From positions 191,743-255,742 of the forward strand of contig VTPC01090587.1 in assembly GCA_011009095.1 (NCBI GenBank): a DNA stretch of 64,000 bases, written 5' to 3'. Shown here in pieces: positions 34,258-47,280 of this stretch (positions are counted from its first letter, which is position 1; each line of letters opens with the position of its first letter). Source of the DNA: Ignelater luminosus (Eukaryota > Arthropoda > Insecta > Coleoptera > Elateridae). The notes below the pieces were generated by a model. The model was given only the letters and a program-made list of their open reading frames with translations. It was not told the origin of the DNA and did not search any database. The position numbers were made by a program, and so were the translations under genes.

Positions 34258-36202
34258 AGTGCAAGAGCCACTGTCAAAAAAAGAAGACCTGAATGCTAAC
34301 TTTCTGGCGTTGTTACACATCGACGCAGAAAGGTATCTAGGTACTCTAGTTAAAATTTCAACGAGCTAGGTGTAGGCATGCGCTCATAGTGGAAATTATG
34401 AAAAAGTCTAGTTTTTCCACGAATCCTATCTGGCATTTATAGATATTCGTAAAGTGACCAAATACAAGTACTTAGGTAAAAACGCGAGAACGCTAGACAT
34501 GAGCGGTTCCATGTAAAACATGAAAAACCGTAAACGGAAAATGTCACTTATCGTACCCAATCCTAACCACTTGAAATTTGCGTCATTGTATCATTCCTAA
34601 AATCAAAACGCCAGAAAGACCAGTATGGTATTTGTTTCTTTAATTAACATTTTATGGGAAAAAGTTCACTTTTTTCACAGTTTTTTCAGATTTTTAAAAA
34701 ATCGTAAAAATATGCTTAAAATGCATATTAAGACTTGAGAACCTGGGGGATGAAATTTTGCAAATGAATGGGCACCCTTGGCTCTAGGAACGGTCGTACC
34801 TTTCTGGCATTCCGAAATTCGTATTATACACTTTTAATAACAGGCAGTCAAATTTTTAAATCTTAATATGCATTCTAAGCATACTTTTACAATTTTTTAA
34901 AAATCTGGAAAAAACTGTGAAAAAAGGGAACTTTTTCCCATAAAATGTTAATTAAAGAAACAAATACCATACTGGTCTTTCTGGCGTTTTGATTTTAAGA
35001 ATTAGGATAAAAAGACTGATAAAATGACACAAATTTCAAGTGGCTAAAATTGAGTACGATAAGTGACATTTTCCGTTTACGGTTTTTCGTGTTTAAAGGG
35101 AATCTCCCAACGTTTAGCGTTCTGGCGTTTAGTCGAGGAAATAAAGCAGAAAAGGTCGAAAAAAAATCGCCAAGATTGATTTTGATGCGGTTTGCGGCAA
35201 TCGATTCTGTGAGTTGTCTAGAAAAAATGCTTCCTTTTAGTTTTTTGACGTTTTTTTGTTATTGCATTTCTACAATTCAGTTTAAAAACAAATCGACAAA
35301 ATAAGCCAAAAGTGTCATGATCATTAAGAAATTCGGAAGATTTGGACTTGTAAAAAACGAAATAGGAAACTTTCGTATAACTATGCGAGCGACATGTTAT
35401 TTTTTGTGTTTTTTTGGGTGCTCATCACGAATTTGAAATCTAAATTATTAAAAATATCACTTGAATGTTGATAATTTCGATCGAACGAACAATTTGTAAA
35501 TTTCTCCAGTTCTTCAATTACATCTTTGGTAAACAGATGTAATAATCCACCTTAGAATTTTAATAATCTCATCAAAGTCTGTTCAATGGTTTGATCCGTG
35601 AAAATTTCTGGGAAATATCGATCGGTTCTCCTAGATGTCCAAAATCCACCTTTGGTAAACTTTTGGTATTCGTTATCATCCATCGTATCTTTATCTCCTT
35701 TTCTTTACCTCCAGCCACCTAATTGTGTTCTTTGAGTAATTCTCAAGCTGCTGATACTAAAAACTTGCTCTCAAAACGCCGTTTTCCTAGGGGTAGCTAT
35801 ATCGAACAATTACCGCATTTTTCTCTGTTGAGATGCAATAACAAAATACGTCAAAAAAACTAAAAGAGAGCATTTTTTTCTAGACAACTCACAGAATCGA
35901 TTGCCGCAAACCGCATCAAAATCCATCTTGGCGATTTTTTTTACTTTGGCCTTTTTTTGCTTTATTTTACCGGCTAAAAGTACTTGTATTTCGTCACTTA
36001 ACGAAAATTCCTAAACGTCATCCAGATAGTTAGGATTTGTGGAAAAACTAAATTTTTTCATAATTTCCACTACGAAAGCATGTCCACACCTAGTTCGTTG
36101 AAATTCTCACCAGAGTACCTAGATACATTACTGCGTCGATGGGTAACAATGCCACAAAGTTAGGATTCACGCCTTCTTTTTCTGTCAATGGCTCTTGTAC
36201 TA
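34258..36202. mobile_element. Large foldback element R1 with a second foldback inserted in its right arm
   Basis: The outer tips are GTGCAAGAGCCACTGTCA at 34258 and TGTCAATGGCTCTTGTAC ending at 36202. The outer left arm (34258-34732) pairs with a right arm split into 34861-35090 and about 35975-36202; the centre is about 130 bp. The interruption (about 35091-35974) is itself palindromic, with arms 35134-35271 and 35830-35973 sharing TTGCCGCAAACCGCATCAAA. Its interior, read on the minus strand near 35680-35550, gives RRTDRYFPEIFTDQTIEQTL, which looks like remnant coding sequence of an unidentified element. A third, single-arm copy lies at 60784-61190. Confidence 0.8.
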
Positions 36203-36375
36203 TAAAGATCACTTTCCTGACTTGTTACATAAACTACCTATTATTAAAAATAAAGTAAACTGAAAATCATTTTCATGATAGTTTATTTTTGACATTTCAC
36301 AAATGTGGGATTTATTTAATTTTTAAAAAAATTTAAAACATAATTAGCACAACTTGATTACATATAAAAAATTTT

Positions 36376-36637
36376 CAACGAACTCCGAAGGATTTTGACT
36401 TCAGATTTTGATTCTACATCAAAAACTAAAGACAACGTGGTATTATCGTTTTTTGATAACTCTTTGAGAACATGGTCAAAATGCTCGCCGAAAATTGGAA
36501 AATTTTCAAAATTTTTTTACTTTAGAATCGTATTCCACATCAAAAATAAGTCAAACGTATATATTTAGTTTTTTGATATCACTTCGGGAACATGGTCAAA
36601 ATAGCCGCCAAAACAGTAACAAAACAGGAGTTCGTTG
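36376..36637. mobile_element. MITE R2, copy 1
   Basis: Short inverted tips CAACGAACTCC and GGAGTTCGTTG bound a 262 bp element. The interior consists of two diverged tandem units of about 130-140 bp, each with a CATCAAAAA(C/A)TAA(A/G) block, then GAACATGGTCAAAAT, then a (G)CCGCC(A/G)AAA-like block. The second copy is at 46729-47057 in the same orientation. Confidence 0.7.
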
Positions 36638-37250
36638 TGCTTATGCTTGCATTCCCAGATGTTTTCAACTATTTTTTTGTTACTGTTTACATATAAAAAT
36701 AAAATTTCAACATTTTTTTAAAAATATTTTCTTTTGCATTTTAAAAATTTTATTTATACTCTAATTAATACTAATTATTTATTAAACATTTTTCATTTCT
36801 TATATAATTGTATAATATAATTTTGTAATTATAATAATATAATGTAACATTGTAACCATTATACAGTATGTCCACGTTAAGGATTTACCACCTTTGTAAA
36901 ATATATTTATTGGCTGAAATTTCAAGAAGTCCCATTAGGGATTTTTCTAAAAAAAGACTGACAACGAAATCTTATTCAGGATCACTTAAAAACCTACTTG
37001 TACCAATTTTTATTGTTCTAAAATAAAGGGTGTTCGAGAAAAAATATTTTTTAAATTGTCACATTTCTATTCATGAAATGCTGTTAAGCTTTTTGTACCC
37101 TCCTATAGTTGGCTAAGTATATCGCCGCCTGGTGTGAGGTACATTTTTGGGTTACATTTAAAACATTGTAATTGTTCCTCTATTTATATTTCTTTCTCTA
37201 TGATAGTACTCATTATGATTATCTATGTTTAAAGAAGAAAAGTAGATCTA
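36638..37250. other. Intergenic DNA with a transposon tip
   Basis: At 36863 the text TACAGTATGTCCACGTTAAGG looks like the tip of another Tc1/mariner-type element. No transposase coding follows. No gene seen. Confidence 0.4.
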
Positions 37251-38370
37251 TTATGGGAAAAATATGGACACAAGTTCACCGAGACCTCCTCCACCATGTT
37301 CGTCAACATCGATATCGACTTCAGAGCTATTTTCTTTTGTACTAATTTTCGGACAATTATACATCAGACGAATCTTTTCCAAGTCTTTTCTGCTGAATCC
37401 TTCACGTTGGCCAATTTTTACTTTTGGATTCTTTATTAGAAACAACACTTATTAAACGTATCTTATTTTAATATTTATTGATATAACTACCGTAATTACT
37501 GTAATAGTAGGTCCACCATTCGTTGAAAATGCCTTTTCGGAATAATGCATTACCGAACCGTAATCATAGGAAACTCCAAAACCAGTGACACTATTTTCGC
37601 TTGATTTTTTAAAATTACCTTCTTTACCTGCACATAAAAAAATTATAAATTTTAAGCTTGATGTGCATCAAGCTTAAAATTCATTATTACCTTTTTGAAT
37701 GTTTTCCCAATGTATGGCAACATATGAATCTCTTTCCCATCTATTTTGTTCATGTTGAAAACCTAGGGCATGTAGAAGTTCATGCATAACGGTTCCAATT
37801 TTAACTAGACAACTTGGTGCTTGCAAATTGACGTCTTGTTTACCGCCAGTTCGCCCTACGCTAGACCAACATCCAGTATTACTGCTAGTTATCGAGACCC
37901 AATCAGAATCGCCTGGTTCACGCCTTCGAAACCTAAACACCTCAATTTATTATGCATAATATTTATTTAAATTTTTATTTTAACCTTATACAAGTTTTCT
38001 GGTGATATTCCATCATAGCATTTTTAATCATTTCCCTTTCTTTACTACTAAAATATCCATTAATCTCAAATGGAACTACTCCACGTGGCCATCTCGCTGT
38101 TTGAGCGATCAAACCATTTTTTGAAATAGCATTAGGAAATAGTATATCACCTTCAACGTAGCTACCAAGTTCTTCTGGATTAACTTCAGAATTCTTGTTC
38201 CACTGTTTTACTTTTTTTCCTGATTCTTCATCTGGTTTACCAAACACGTTTCTTCCCAAATGCGATAAATCGGCACCACCACTATCGTAATCATTTATGT
38301 TATCTTCCATAGGCAAACAGTGTATCAAATGAACAGATATTACACTAAAATAAACCATAAAATTAAACAT
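37251..38370 (-). CDS. Astacin-family (M12A) zinc metalloprotease, secreted zymogen
   Basis: Four exons: 38370-37985, 37932-37691, 37627-37500 and 37430-37251, all GT-AG and in phase, giving 311 residues. The order is signal peptide (MVYFSVISVHLIHCL), a propeptide of about 70 residues with the aspartate-switch motif EGDI (Asp75), then the catalytic domain from about Trp94 (RWPRGVVPFEING). The zinc site HELLHALGFQHEQNRWERD has His179, His183, His189 and catalytic Glu180. The Met-turn SVMHY supplies Met236 and zinc-ligand Tyr238. The domain closes with IGQREGFSRKDLEKIRLMYN and a conserved Cys, followed by an acidic, Gly-rich tail. There is no EGF or CUB domain, so it is a minimal astacin of the kind found in digestive fluid and venom of insects and spiders. 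Its tissue is not known. It appears intact. Confidence 0.94.
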
Positions 38371-40282
38371 GGTTTATTGTCTTTTTTTTATTTGCAATTT
38401 AAAAATGCTAAAATTTATCTGAAATAAGTCTTATATAGGTACGCTACTTTCTAGGTGGCTTATAAATATGTAAAATCTTTATCGTTACATACTTGATTAT
38501 GTGAATATAATATTAGGTTTTAATTTTTATCTGTTATTGATATTATGAATATGTTAAACATAAACAGGATTTCCTTTATGTAAGTAAAAAAAAAGGTACC
38601 TGCAACTTTATTATATCTATATATTATACTATATATTAGAAGTAGAAATACATGAACAGGAAACATGTTTTTTTATAATAGCAATTTCAAATGCAATTAT
38701 CTACTACTTTCCTCTAAGTACTTAAAAAGTTAGATTGACTGTAATAAGATAATATTGAAGTACAAACTACACAAACGTTACACAATTAATCAAAACCACC
38801 AGAGAAAAGGAGTGACACGTTCACTCTAGTTGGGTCAAAACTCACACAGGAATTTGAGGAAAGGAAGAAGCTAATAGCGCTAATAGGTCAGCAAAAGTAG
38901 CGACCGAGAAAATAAAAACACGCATGTAGTCACGCATGTACTTATTCACTTACAAACATCGACGAGTTTGATATAGATAGAAAGATCCTATGACCTAAAC
39001 TTGAAAATCTCCAACTTTTATAGCATACAAAATGAATGTAATTTAAATCTTTGTACGCTTTTTGCTACTACAATGCGTTTATTGGTGGAAAAGCTCAGGA
39101 GGCCAAAATAAGAAAAATAAACCTATATGTTTAAGTCTGATTTTCAACAGTTACAAAGAAAATGAGATTTCCAATTGCTATAACGTCTTTTTCTTTTTAA
39201 TAAGGTAACGTTGGAAAGCAATGGCTAAAAACGTTAGTTTATGCAATAAACTTGCAGACGAGAAGGACATTACTTGACCAAACTACCAATACTGCTGCTA
39301 TTATAAAAGATAATCACCATCCACTCAAATGATCTACCCGAGCAATTAACAAACAAGTACAGATCAGAAACCCTCAATGTCATATGGCTATAGAGTGAGA
39401 TTTCTTCCTGATGTCTCTTTTTGCACTTATCATACTGTAACCAAACTAGAGTAATTTTGTGTCTAGGTCCATAAATACTAGTATCCTGTGAAAGGTAAGT
39501 CTTCGTCGTCGCATTAAGAAAGTGTGAAAATGGCGGCTTTAATATAAAAAAAACGCACCTTCAAAACGTGTTCAAAATCACATTTAATATTACCATTGCA
39601 CCGGAGACTGTTCGTGCTATAGGGTGCAAGGGCACGTGCTTGCCCAAGAATTTAGATGTCAATACATGTTTTATCTTTACAATAATTTATTAATTGTATA
39701 TGTTTTATTAGTTTGACCTTTATATGTGTATTTCCTTATATGTTAGGTATATTGAAACTTAAAAACACACGTAAAATATAAAACGACTATAAACGCAATA
39801 AAAGTTAAATATAAAGCGGGGCACAGCCGCAAAACACCCGGAAAACGCAGGCGCAGAATGTCAGAATTGAGATAGGTACCTTTAACGGGCGTGCGGGTGC
39901 AGAATCTGTACCCCCCCTTTTCGTCAGTCAATTTCCAACGCCGCCGATGGTAACGGTAGTTCCTTCTATCAGCGTCTTTTTTTTGTTTGCTCCGTGAACA
40001 GGTTTTACAACCAGATGGTTGTTAATAGTACTCATTACATATTAAACAACAAACTACAGTTTATCGTTCAGTTTTACCCGATCGGCTTGAACTCATACGA
40101 TGATAATTTTATCTGCCGATTTTGAACTGATCAGTCTGACTGAAGATCTGAAGCAAATGCCACCAATTTATCGTATCGTCGGACTGAAGGCAGGTGAAAC
40201 AGCAAGGTGTATGTGTCAGATCGTGCAAACGGATCAGTTTTTAAAGTGAGGTGATCATATGCAAAGCACTTAATCGCGTGTA
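38371..40282. other. Intergenic DNA between the astacin gene and the Harbinger relic
   Basis: No gene recognised. GC content rises at 39810-39970 (ACAGCCGCAAAACACCCGG and ACGGGCGTGCGGGTGCAG), which may be the outer part of the Harbinger element, but matching terminal repeats were not found. Confidence 0.4.
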
Positions 40283-42240
40283 GATTTGCTATTAGAATTT
40301 ATTGAGTTATTTCGCACCTAGAAAACGCTATGGAAGATGAAATCAAAAGACTATCATAATGAAACTAAACAAAACCAATGCTACGAGAGTTTAATTGCTA
40401 AAGTCACAGAGATCGCTCCTGCTGCAGATCGTGCTATGATTGCGAACAAAATTAACAACTTGCACAGCACATATCGCAAAGCATAAAAAGGCCGTTCAAT
40501 CAAAAATAACAGGCACTGGAACGGACGACATGTATGTACCTTAATTATGCTATTATGACCATTCACAATTTCTAGTCGATCAAGAAATGCCAATGGAACA
40601 ACGAGGTAAGTAAAAAGTAAAAAACATTTTTAGATTAAACTTCTATTAATAAGTTACAATTTGCACCAACTTATCTTGCTATGGTACTTTGCGGGTGATA
40701 TTAAAATATTCCACAAAGCAATATTACGAATCACTATAGCATTTCCTAACCTTGCTCTTTGAAGATTCGCATTGGGGTCACTTTTGGATCCTCAAACTAC
40801 GTCGACCGTTTCTTGATTCTCGGCATCCAAGCAATGGAAAAGAGGGTAGGTTTGTAGAGGTACTTTTCTTACAAAATTATGCAATGCGCAGCAAGCCAAT
40901 ACTATTAATTTAATTGGGGCAAGATATACATTAATCAGAGTTTTTAATGTACCAAACCTGGCAACTAGAATCCTAAACACCGTTTCTATAATCCTTTGTG
41001 GGCGTGATAGCCTATAATGGAATCTGCTTCCTTCTCTTGTTAACTGCTTTTGAGAAAATGGTTTTGAAAATACTTCAATCATACGGAAAGCTTCATCGCC
41101 AACAAAAACGTAAGGAAGTATTGCTCCATTTACATTAGACGCTTCACGCTTCAAGTAGTTGTAATAAGTTATTTTTTAGTTTATAGCAAGAATCCGCATT
41201 TTCAAGAACCCCCCCTCCTCATCTGACACTCACTCGTTTATACCAAAAGTAAAATAAATAAATTCATAATTTCAGTTAGCAATCATCAGTAACACTTGGC
41301 TGTGAAATCCTTTGTAATTGTAAAAGAACGATCCTGCTTCTGGAGGAGGTGTTATTGCAACTTGTTTACCGTCGACAGCTCCAAGGCAATTAACAAATTT
41401 CGATTTCTGTTCAAATTCTTATGCAATCTGCACCCACTTTTCTTTACAAGTTGGAAACTGAAACTAAGAGATTATTTTAACTGTTATTTTAATAAGTAAG
41501 TCTATGTCATATGTACGCTTTTGTTTCAGGATGCACAGTCTGCTTTCGGTACTGAGTCAACTAATGTATTAACTCCAGACAATTCCAGACCAGAATCAGC
41601 TTGTGGTACTCCTTCACTAAATAACTCTGCTGTTGCATCTTTAGTAAGCCGTGGACTAACACTCTCTTTCAAGAAACGAAAGCAACCTTTATCAACTTCC
41701 AAGAGAGTTTTGGGGTTAGTAGGTGACCGCTAAGCTTCCATAAAACCAGACGATCAGTACGACATATTCGACAAGCATGTGGCTTCTAAATTACGCGGCA
41801 GGTATACCAGATCAGCAAAGAATACATGGAGAAAAACCTATTTATGGTATCCTTTACGAAACAGAACCGTTACTGTACTTTATACACTGGAGGTAATGTT
41901 ACCCTACTCTGTCTGCACAGTCTGCTAATAACAATTATGCTCCCGAAAAAATGACTGCACATCCTCAGCCCACATTACAATCTCTTAATCCTGTACCGCA
42001 TCAACATGAAAATATTTTTAAATATTATTCTACATTTCTAGAGTAAATTAGATTGTGAGCTGAATTTGTTATCAAACAATAAATATTGTATTACTTACCT
42101 TGTAGTAGTCTTTTAATGCCTTAAATATTGTTTCACAAGTTTCTGGTATAATTTTTCTCAATGCTTGTGGAGATATAATAGTCAAAAACTTAAGATCTTC
42201 ATAGCTCCTGCCCGTTGCCAAATACTGGTTCAAAAATCAG
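40283..42240. mobile_element. PIF/Harbinger transposon relic with both of its genes
   Basis: The plus strand carries a MADF/Myb-type DNA-binding protein in two parts. One runs about 40283-40605 (LLLEFIELFR, TLWKMKSKDYHNETKQ, CYESLIAKVTEIAPAADRA, NNLHSTYRKA) and ends at a GTAAGT donor. The other runs 41531 to about 41890 after a TTTGTTTCAG acceptor. The minus strand carries the DDE nuclease: 42235-42104 (LNQYLATGRSYEDLKFLTI), ending at a GTAAGT donor, and 41470-40792 (VNCLGAVDGKQVAITPPPEA, FFYNYKGFHSQVLLMIAN, ILPYVFVGDEAFRM, FHYRLSRPQRIIETVFRILV). Both genes contain stops or frame shifts, so the copy is dead. Terminal repeats were not found. Confidence 0.85.
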
Positions 42241-42270
42241 TTCGGAAAAGAACCAGCAAGTAACCTGTAA

Positions 42271-42982
42271 TGTATTTTTTGCCATGTTCTGCAAAGGGAA
42301 TTAAAAACAAATTTTCAATTGTTTTTTCGTACGGCCGCCATCTTGAATTTCTTTAAATGAATCCCCCGATTATTTGCAAAATTCCTTGCGAAAACTTCAA
42401 AAGAGATTGTTTCATTTTCAAGAAGTTAACAAAGCGCATTTTAAACACTTGTTATAAAATTATATTGTGTTTTTGGTATTATCAATTGGTCACTTTGTTC
42501 TTATTCGACTATAAATTTAGTTTGCTCTAGCATCGATCTATTATTTTAAATAAGTAGGCTAAGGGCAAAGTTTGTACGGTTTTCTTTTACTTTAATTACT
42601 TATAGAATAATTGCACATTGTTTTTTTAGTTCCATTACCTGTGTTTTTTTACGGGTAACTCGATTTTGATAACAATTAATAGTGAAACCCCTGACGAAAG
42701 AATAGCGAGTATCTCCAGAACCTTTCAAGATAAGTATAGCAACCCATATACCATTGAATTTGTCTTAAAAATCCCTATCCAAATATGGGGTCATATACAG
42801 AGTGATCCATTTAAATAAATTCAATATGGTGGCCGTACGAAAAAACAATTAAAGATTTGTTTTTAATTCCCTTCGTACAACATGGCCAAAAATACCTACT
42901 TTAAGTTCTCCAAATTTCATTTGCCTATTACGTACCGTTTTTGCAGGGGCAGCGTGTTTCCATACTTTTTAGCGACCCTGTA
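42271..42982. mobile_element. Foldback MITE abutting the Harbinger relic
   Basis: Arms of about 85-90 bp, 42271-42361 and 42806-42895, pair well; the shared core is TTTTTTCGTACGGCC and AGGGAATTAAAAACAAAT. The right flank continues to an end-like CGACCCTGTA (42982), while the left equivalent is missing, so the left tip was probably lost at its junction with the Harbinger copy. The interior of about 440 bp is non-coding. Confidence 0.7.
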
Positions 42983-43110
42983 TAACTACATATTTGTACT
43001 TGAAATCAATAGAACACACCAATATTAAATTTAAATGAAGAACTGTCAAATCAAAGAAATGAAATTAGTAATACGGTACAAACATGATTGGTGCTAATTA
43101 GAGAATTATA

Positions 43111-43764
43111 TACCGGGTACTGCATCGGCGGATGCAACATAGGAAATTCCATGCTAATTTTGAAATGTTTAGATATTGGCTCCCCTAATTATTTTAGCAC
43201 CAAACGTTATTTATGTTTTTTGAAGGGCATTGCAAGATGATATACACTGAGCAATTTCAGCATTTTATGATAACTCAGTTAGAAGGTATTTGAAGAAAGG
43301 TGTGTGCAAAATGCATGTTATGTGCAAAGTTCAGCAGCAACATCAAATAGGCCTGTAAATTATTACACTCAACTATTTCTATTAATTATCTATGACAGTT
43401 TGACGATCAATTTAAATTTTAACTATGGATTATGCAACAACGGAGAAAATCGCCATAATAAAGTGGTATTATGCAGGGAACAGCATGCAGAAAGTAATTC
43501 TGGTTTTGTTAGCATTTAAATAATTGTGAATTATAAGTTAATAGCAATAAAGTTATTGATATTCGACGTTGCTGCGGTACTATGCCCATACAGGCACATT
43601 TTTTTAAATATATATATAAATTGCTCAGTATATATCGTCTTGCAATGTCCTTCAAAAAACCTAAGGAAAGTTTAGTACTAAAATAATTAGTGGAGCCAAT
43701 ATCTAAACATTTCAAGATTAGCATGGAATTTCCTATGTTGCGTCCGCCGATGCAGCACCCGGTA
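43111..43764. mobile_element. Foldback MITE with about 150-bp arms
   Basis: Tips TACCGGGTACTGCATCGGCG (43111) and its complement ending in CCCGGTA (43764) continue into arms of about 150 bp (43111-43260 and 43614-43764). Shared blocks are CATAGGAAATTCCATGCTAA, ATGTTTAGATATTGGCTCC and GGACATTGCAAGA-like text. Flanking TA is consistent with a TA target. The unpaired centre is about 350 bp and shows no gene. Confidence 0.82.
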
Positions 43765-46728
43765 TATTAATTAACAGAAAAGAATACATACTACTCAGCT
43801 AAATTGAATGAATACATTTCCTAATAACCTGGTGAGAATTAGAAATGAATGAGTGATAAAATTGAATGTTCCAAACACATACCATAATACAAATAATGCA
43901 GATTAAGCAAAACTGAAGCGCATGTTAGTAGAGGCAAGGGGGTACTGTTCTATAATATAAATCTTGGTACCTCACCGTAGCTTAAAGTTGTGCGCAGTCT
44001 ATCATTTTCCGGGACAAATAAATGAGACACCGAACTATAATACATTGTTTAGTGCCCATAAATAATACATGATAATAATAATAATAATAATATGTGCTGA
44101 AAGAAAAATAATACCTAATGCATTTAGTTACAAAAACAATAAACAGTAATAAATCATAATAAACATAAATACCACAGTCACACACACAATAAATGAGAAG
44201 GGATGTACCGAACGATTAATCTAGTACTTAGTACACATATTATGTAAATGTAGACTGTCACCACGGATGAAAATGTTGGTATAATCATCAAGGCAGTTTA
44301 TACTTAATAAAGAGAGTCATCGACTAATAAATTCATGTTGCATTTTATAGGTATTTAAATGTACTTGTACCAACACATCTTTTTATTAATTACATTTTAC
44401 AATTCACATACATAAATACGCAAAAGAAATATCTTTATGAAATTATTGTAGAGTCATAGCGATATCCAAAATACCTACTCTCCTAACACCCAAAAAGTAT
44501 TTCCACGAGATGTAAGAAATTGGGGGAACGTAATGATTACATGTATACAAGCAAAGCCATATACTCGCTTACAAGCATAAATAACAACTTGTTAATATCT
44601 TATTAATCCCCGGTTCTCCCATCTTAGATAACTTAAAATATAGATCGGTAAATATCCGTGTCTACCTTACCTGAATAATAATATTTTCCACCACACCAAT
44701 ACTGTAAAATCAAACATTTTCAAAATTCGATTCCCATACCTCTACTCTCCATTGTTGTTCCCTCCATGAACCTCTCGATTCCAACCTCACTCTCTAACTT
44801 CTTTTTTTAGATGTTTCCTGTTGTGACCCCCTCGCCTTACTTCCGCGGTTATTTAAAAATGCAATAATGGTAACGTTCATTAAATTAATGCTTATACTAA
44901 ATACACATTATATCCAGAACAAAGCTCGAAAAAATAATACACCAATATTAAAAGTATCCAAGAAAAGTCAGAACCTATGGTTTCTACTTTTGGCGCCATA
45001 TCTAATCTCTCAAACCTTTAATTTAATGAAACTGAATCAAACCAGAAACCAACTACTGATAACAATCTCTAGCTATATCAATGCAGAAGGAAACAAGACT
45101 AAGTAAATTCCCAAACTAGAAACCTAGAGAAGCTCCTGTCTTACAGACAAAAGTTTCAATTACATAACTGATATTACATAACGAGTACCAAAATGATTGT
45201 TGCAAGTCTCTGAAATTCGTGTAGGCAGAAGAAATTATTGAACATTTACCTCTATAAATTAGAATATTTTATTTCAAGAATAAACAAAAATTAACACAGT
45301 AAAATGCATTGATTCGTATTAATACCGTATGTCCCACGGAAGACGGAACATAGGGAAACGGCTGTATAAGATTTCAAAGGGAATTTAAGAGCTCTTTAAA
45401 TATTCTACAAATTTATGTAGTAACAGCAACCATCATTAATGTTGCCTAGCGTAAGAAAAAGGTAGCCATACTTGAAACGAGTGACGTAAAGAGCGATCGG
45501 CTATTGTTCACAATTGATTGTATTTTCATTTGCTTTTTAACGTTTATTATTTATTTCATATGTAATTTCATGTGTCGCATCTTTATTTTCTGCTTATCTT
45601 TCATTATGTAAATTTACAATACTTAAAACTATCTAAAAGCATGAACTAATTAACAACTGTGAAGTGGTTTTACTTTCAACCTTAGCAGAATTCAGTCACA
45701 TTCAACGCATGAATTGAATTTGCAATAGCGTTTGCGATCGCAATACTAATCGATTAGAAAAATGCTGAATCACAGCCATATTTAATGTTTCATGACGAAA
45801 GATTGAGATTTGCCAATGTGTGCATTGGGCCGATTTTGGTTGAGTAAATTTCAGCTTTAAAAGATTTCAAACAGTGTCTTGTATAGGACTCGGAAATTAC
45901 GTGGCTGTGGGTAAGGTAAACAACTAGCATAACTTCTATAGGGTATTTTGAAAATAAGTGCAAATACTTGGCAGGCGCATTCCTTGACGGAGATTAAGTC
46001 TTTCTCACCATATGACATTTTTCCTAAGATGCACCGTTTCCGAGATACAAGGTGTCAAAGTTTCATTTAAAATCTTTTGTTTCCTCGATATTTCAAGAGC
46101 AAACTAAGATATTGAAATGGAATTTTTCATATGTTTACTGTTACTATAAGGTGTCTGTTATTCTACATACATAGTTTTGCATTTGATATCCTTATTAAAG
46201 GCGGAGAATCGAGGGTAGATTAGCCCACTAAAGAAAATTATTACGTCACTGAAACAGTAAAAGAAATTTAATTTTGCAGATCAATAATCGATTTGAAACA
46301 AAAAGTTACTCTTGCGCTTTTTTCGCAGAATGCATCATTTCCGAGTAACACTGGATTTCTCAAAATCTTTCAAGTTCAACGGTCTATGGAAAGGCCATGC
46401 GTCATCTCAAAAACATGATATATTTATTTGCATTGCATTCCTCTACAAAAATTAAGTTTGTTTTGTCGTATAACTCTTTTTCCTGAAGTTCACCATATTC
46501 GAGATGGTATCTCAAAAATGAATACTTTACATCCTTTATTTCTAATAAATGATATAATAAAAACCAGAAAACGTAATTCACAGTATTGATGGCATTGCTA
46601 TTGTTATTAATTTTCGTAAACTGAGGATTATTTCAAAAAGTAGTGGTTGTAGCTATACTCCGTTCACGATGTTTCTGAATCGTAACAGGCCATGCTTTTA
46701 TTTTGTAAAGTTGGAAGTGTTGCTTTTT
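43765..46728. other. Long gene-free stretch
   Basis: Nothing recognisable apart from an ATA microsatellite at 44071-44091 and short AT-rich open frames (for example 44867-45106) without splice or domain support. It lies between two clusters of MITEs. Confidence 0.45.
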
Positions 46729-47057
46729 CAACAAACTCCGAAAGAGTCGTTACTGAATTTGCGAAGTCTGTCTGTTTGTCTGTCTTTTTAAATTTTGAAA
46801 TTTTGACTTCAGATTTGAATTCTATATCAAAAACTAAAGACACGTGGTGTCTTCGTTTTTTAATAACTCTTTGGGAACATGGTCAGAATGGCCGCCGAAA
46901 TTTAAAAGATTTTCAAAGAAAAATTCTTTTACTTTAAAATCGCATCCTACATCAGAAAATAAGAGGTATGTATGTTTTTAGTTTTTTAATATCACCTTGG
47001 GAACATGATCAAAATGGCGGCCAAGATTTGAGAAAAATAACAAAACGGAGTTTGTTG
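46729..47057. mobile_element. MITE R2, copy 2
   Basis: Tips CAACAAACTCC and GGAGTTTGTTG bound 329 bp. The interior repeats the two-unit structure of the copy at 36376-36637, with GGGAACATGGTCAGAATGGCC in unit 1 and GGGAACATGATCAAAATGGC in unit 2. It is longer than copy 1 because of an extra segment near its left tip. Confidence 0.7.
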
Positions 47058-47280
47058 TAGTTATACTTTGCATTCTTAGATGATTTTAAATTACCGTACC
47101 TGCATTTGTATTTGGCGCCATTGCACAATCAAAAATTTGGTATAAACGTTTATAGTATCGATTGGTTTTGCTTTGTTAAAAAACAATCAAATTTTTCTTA
47201 TATTTTGCATCTATTAATCTCAATTAAGGAGAATGCCAAGGATTATAAATAAAAACATAAAACTTTAATTTATAAATATG

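Noticed and set aside
34258-36202. A Polinton/Maverick or other large DNA element
   Set aside because: There are no polymerase, integrase or capsid reading frames, and the ends do not match.
43304-43724. Short open frames inside the 43111-43764 repeat
   Set aside because: They fall within a palindromic MITE and have no protein features.
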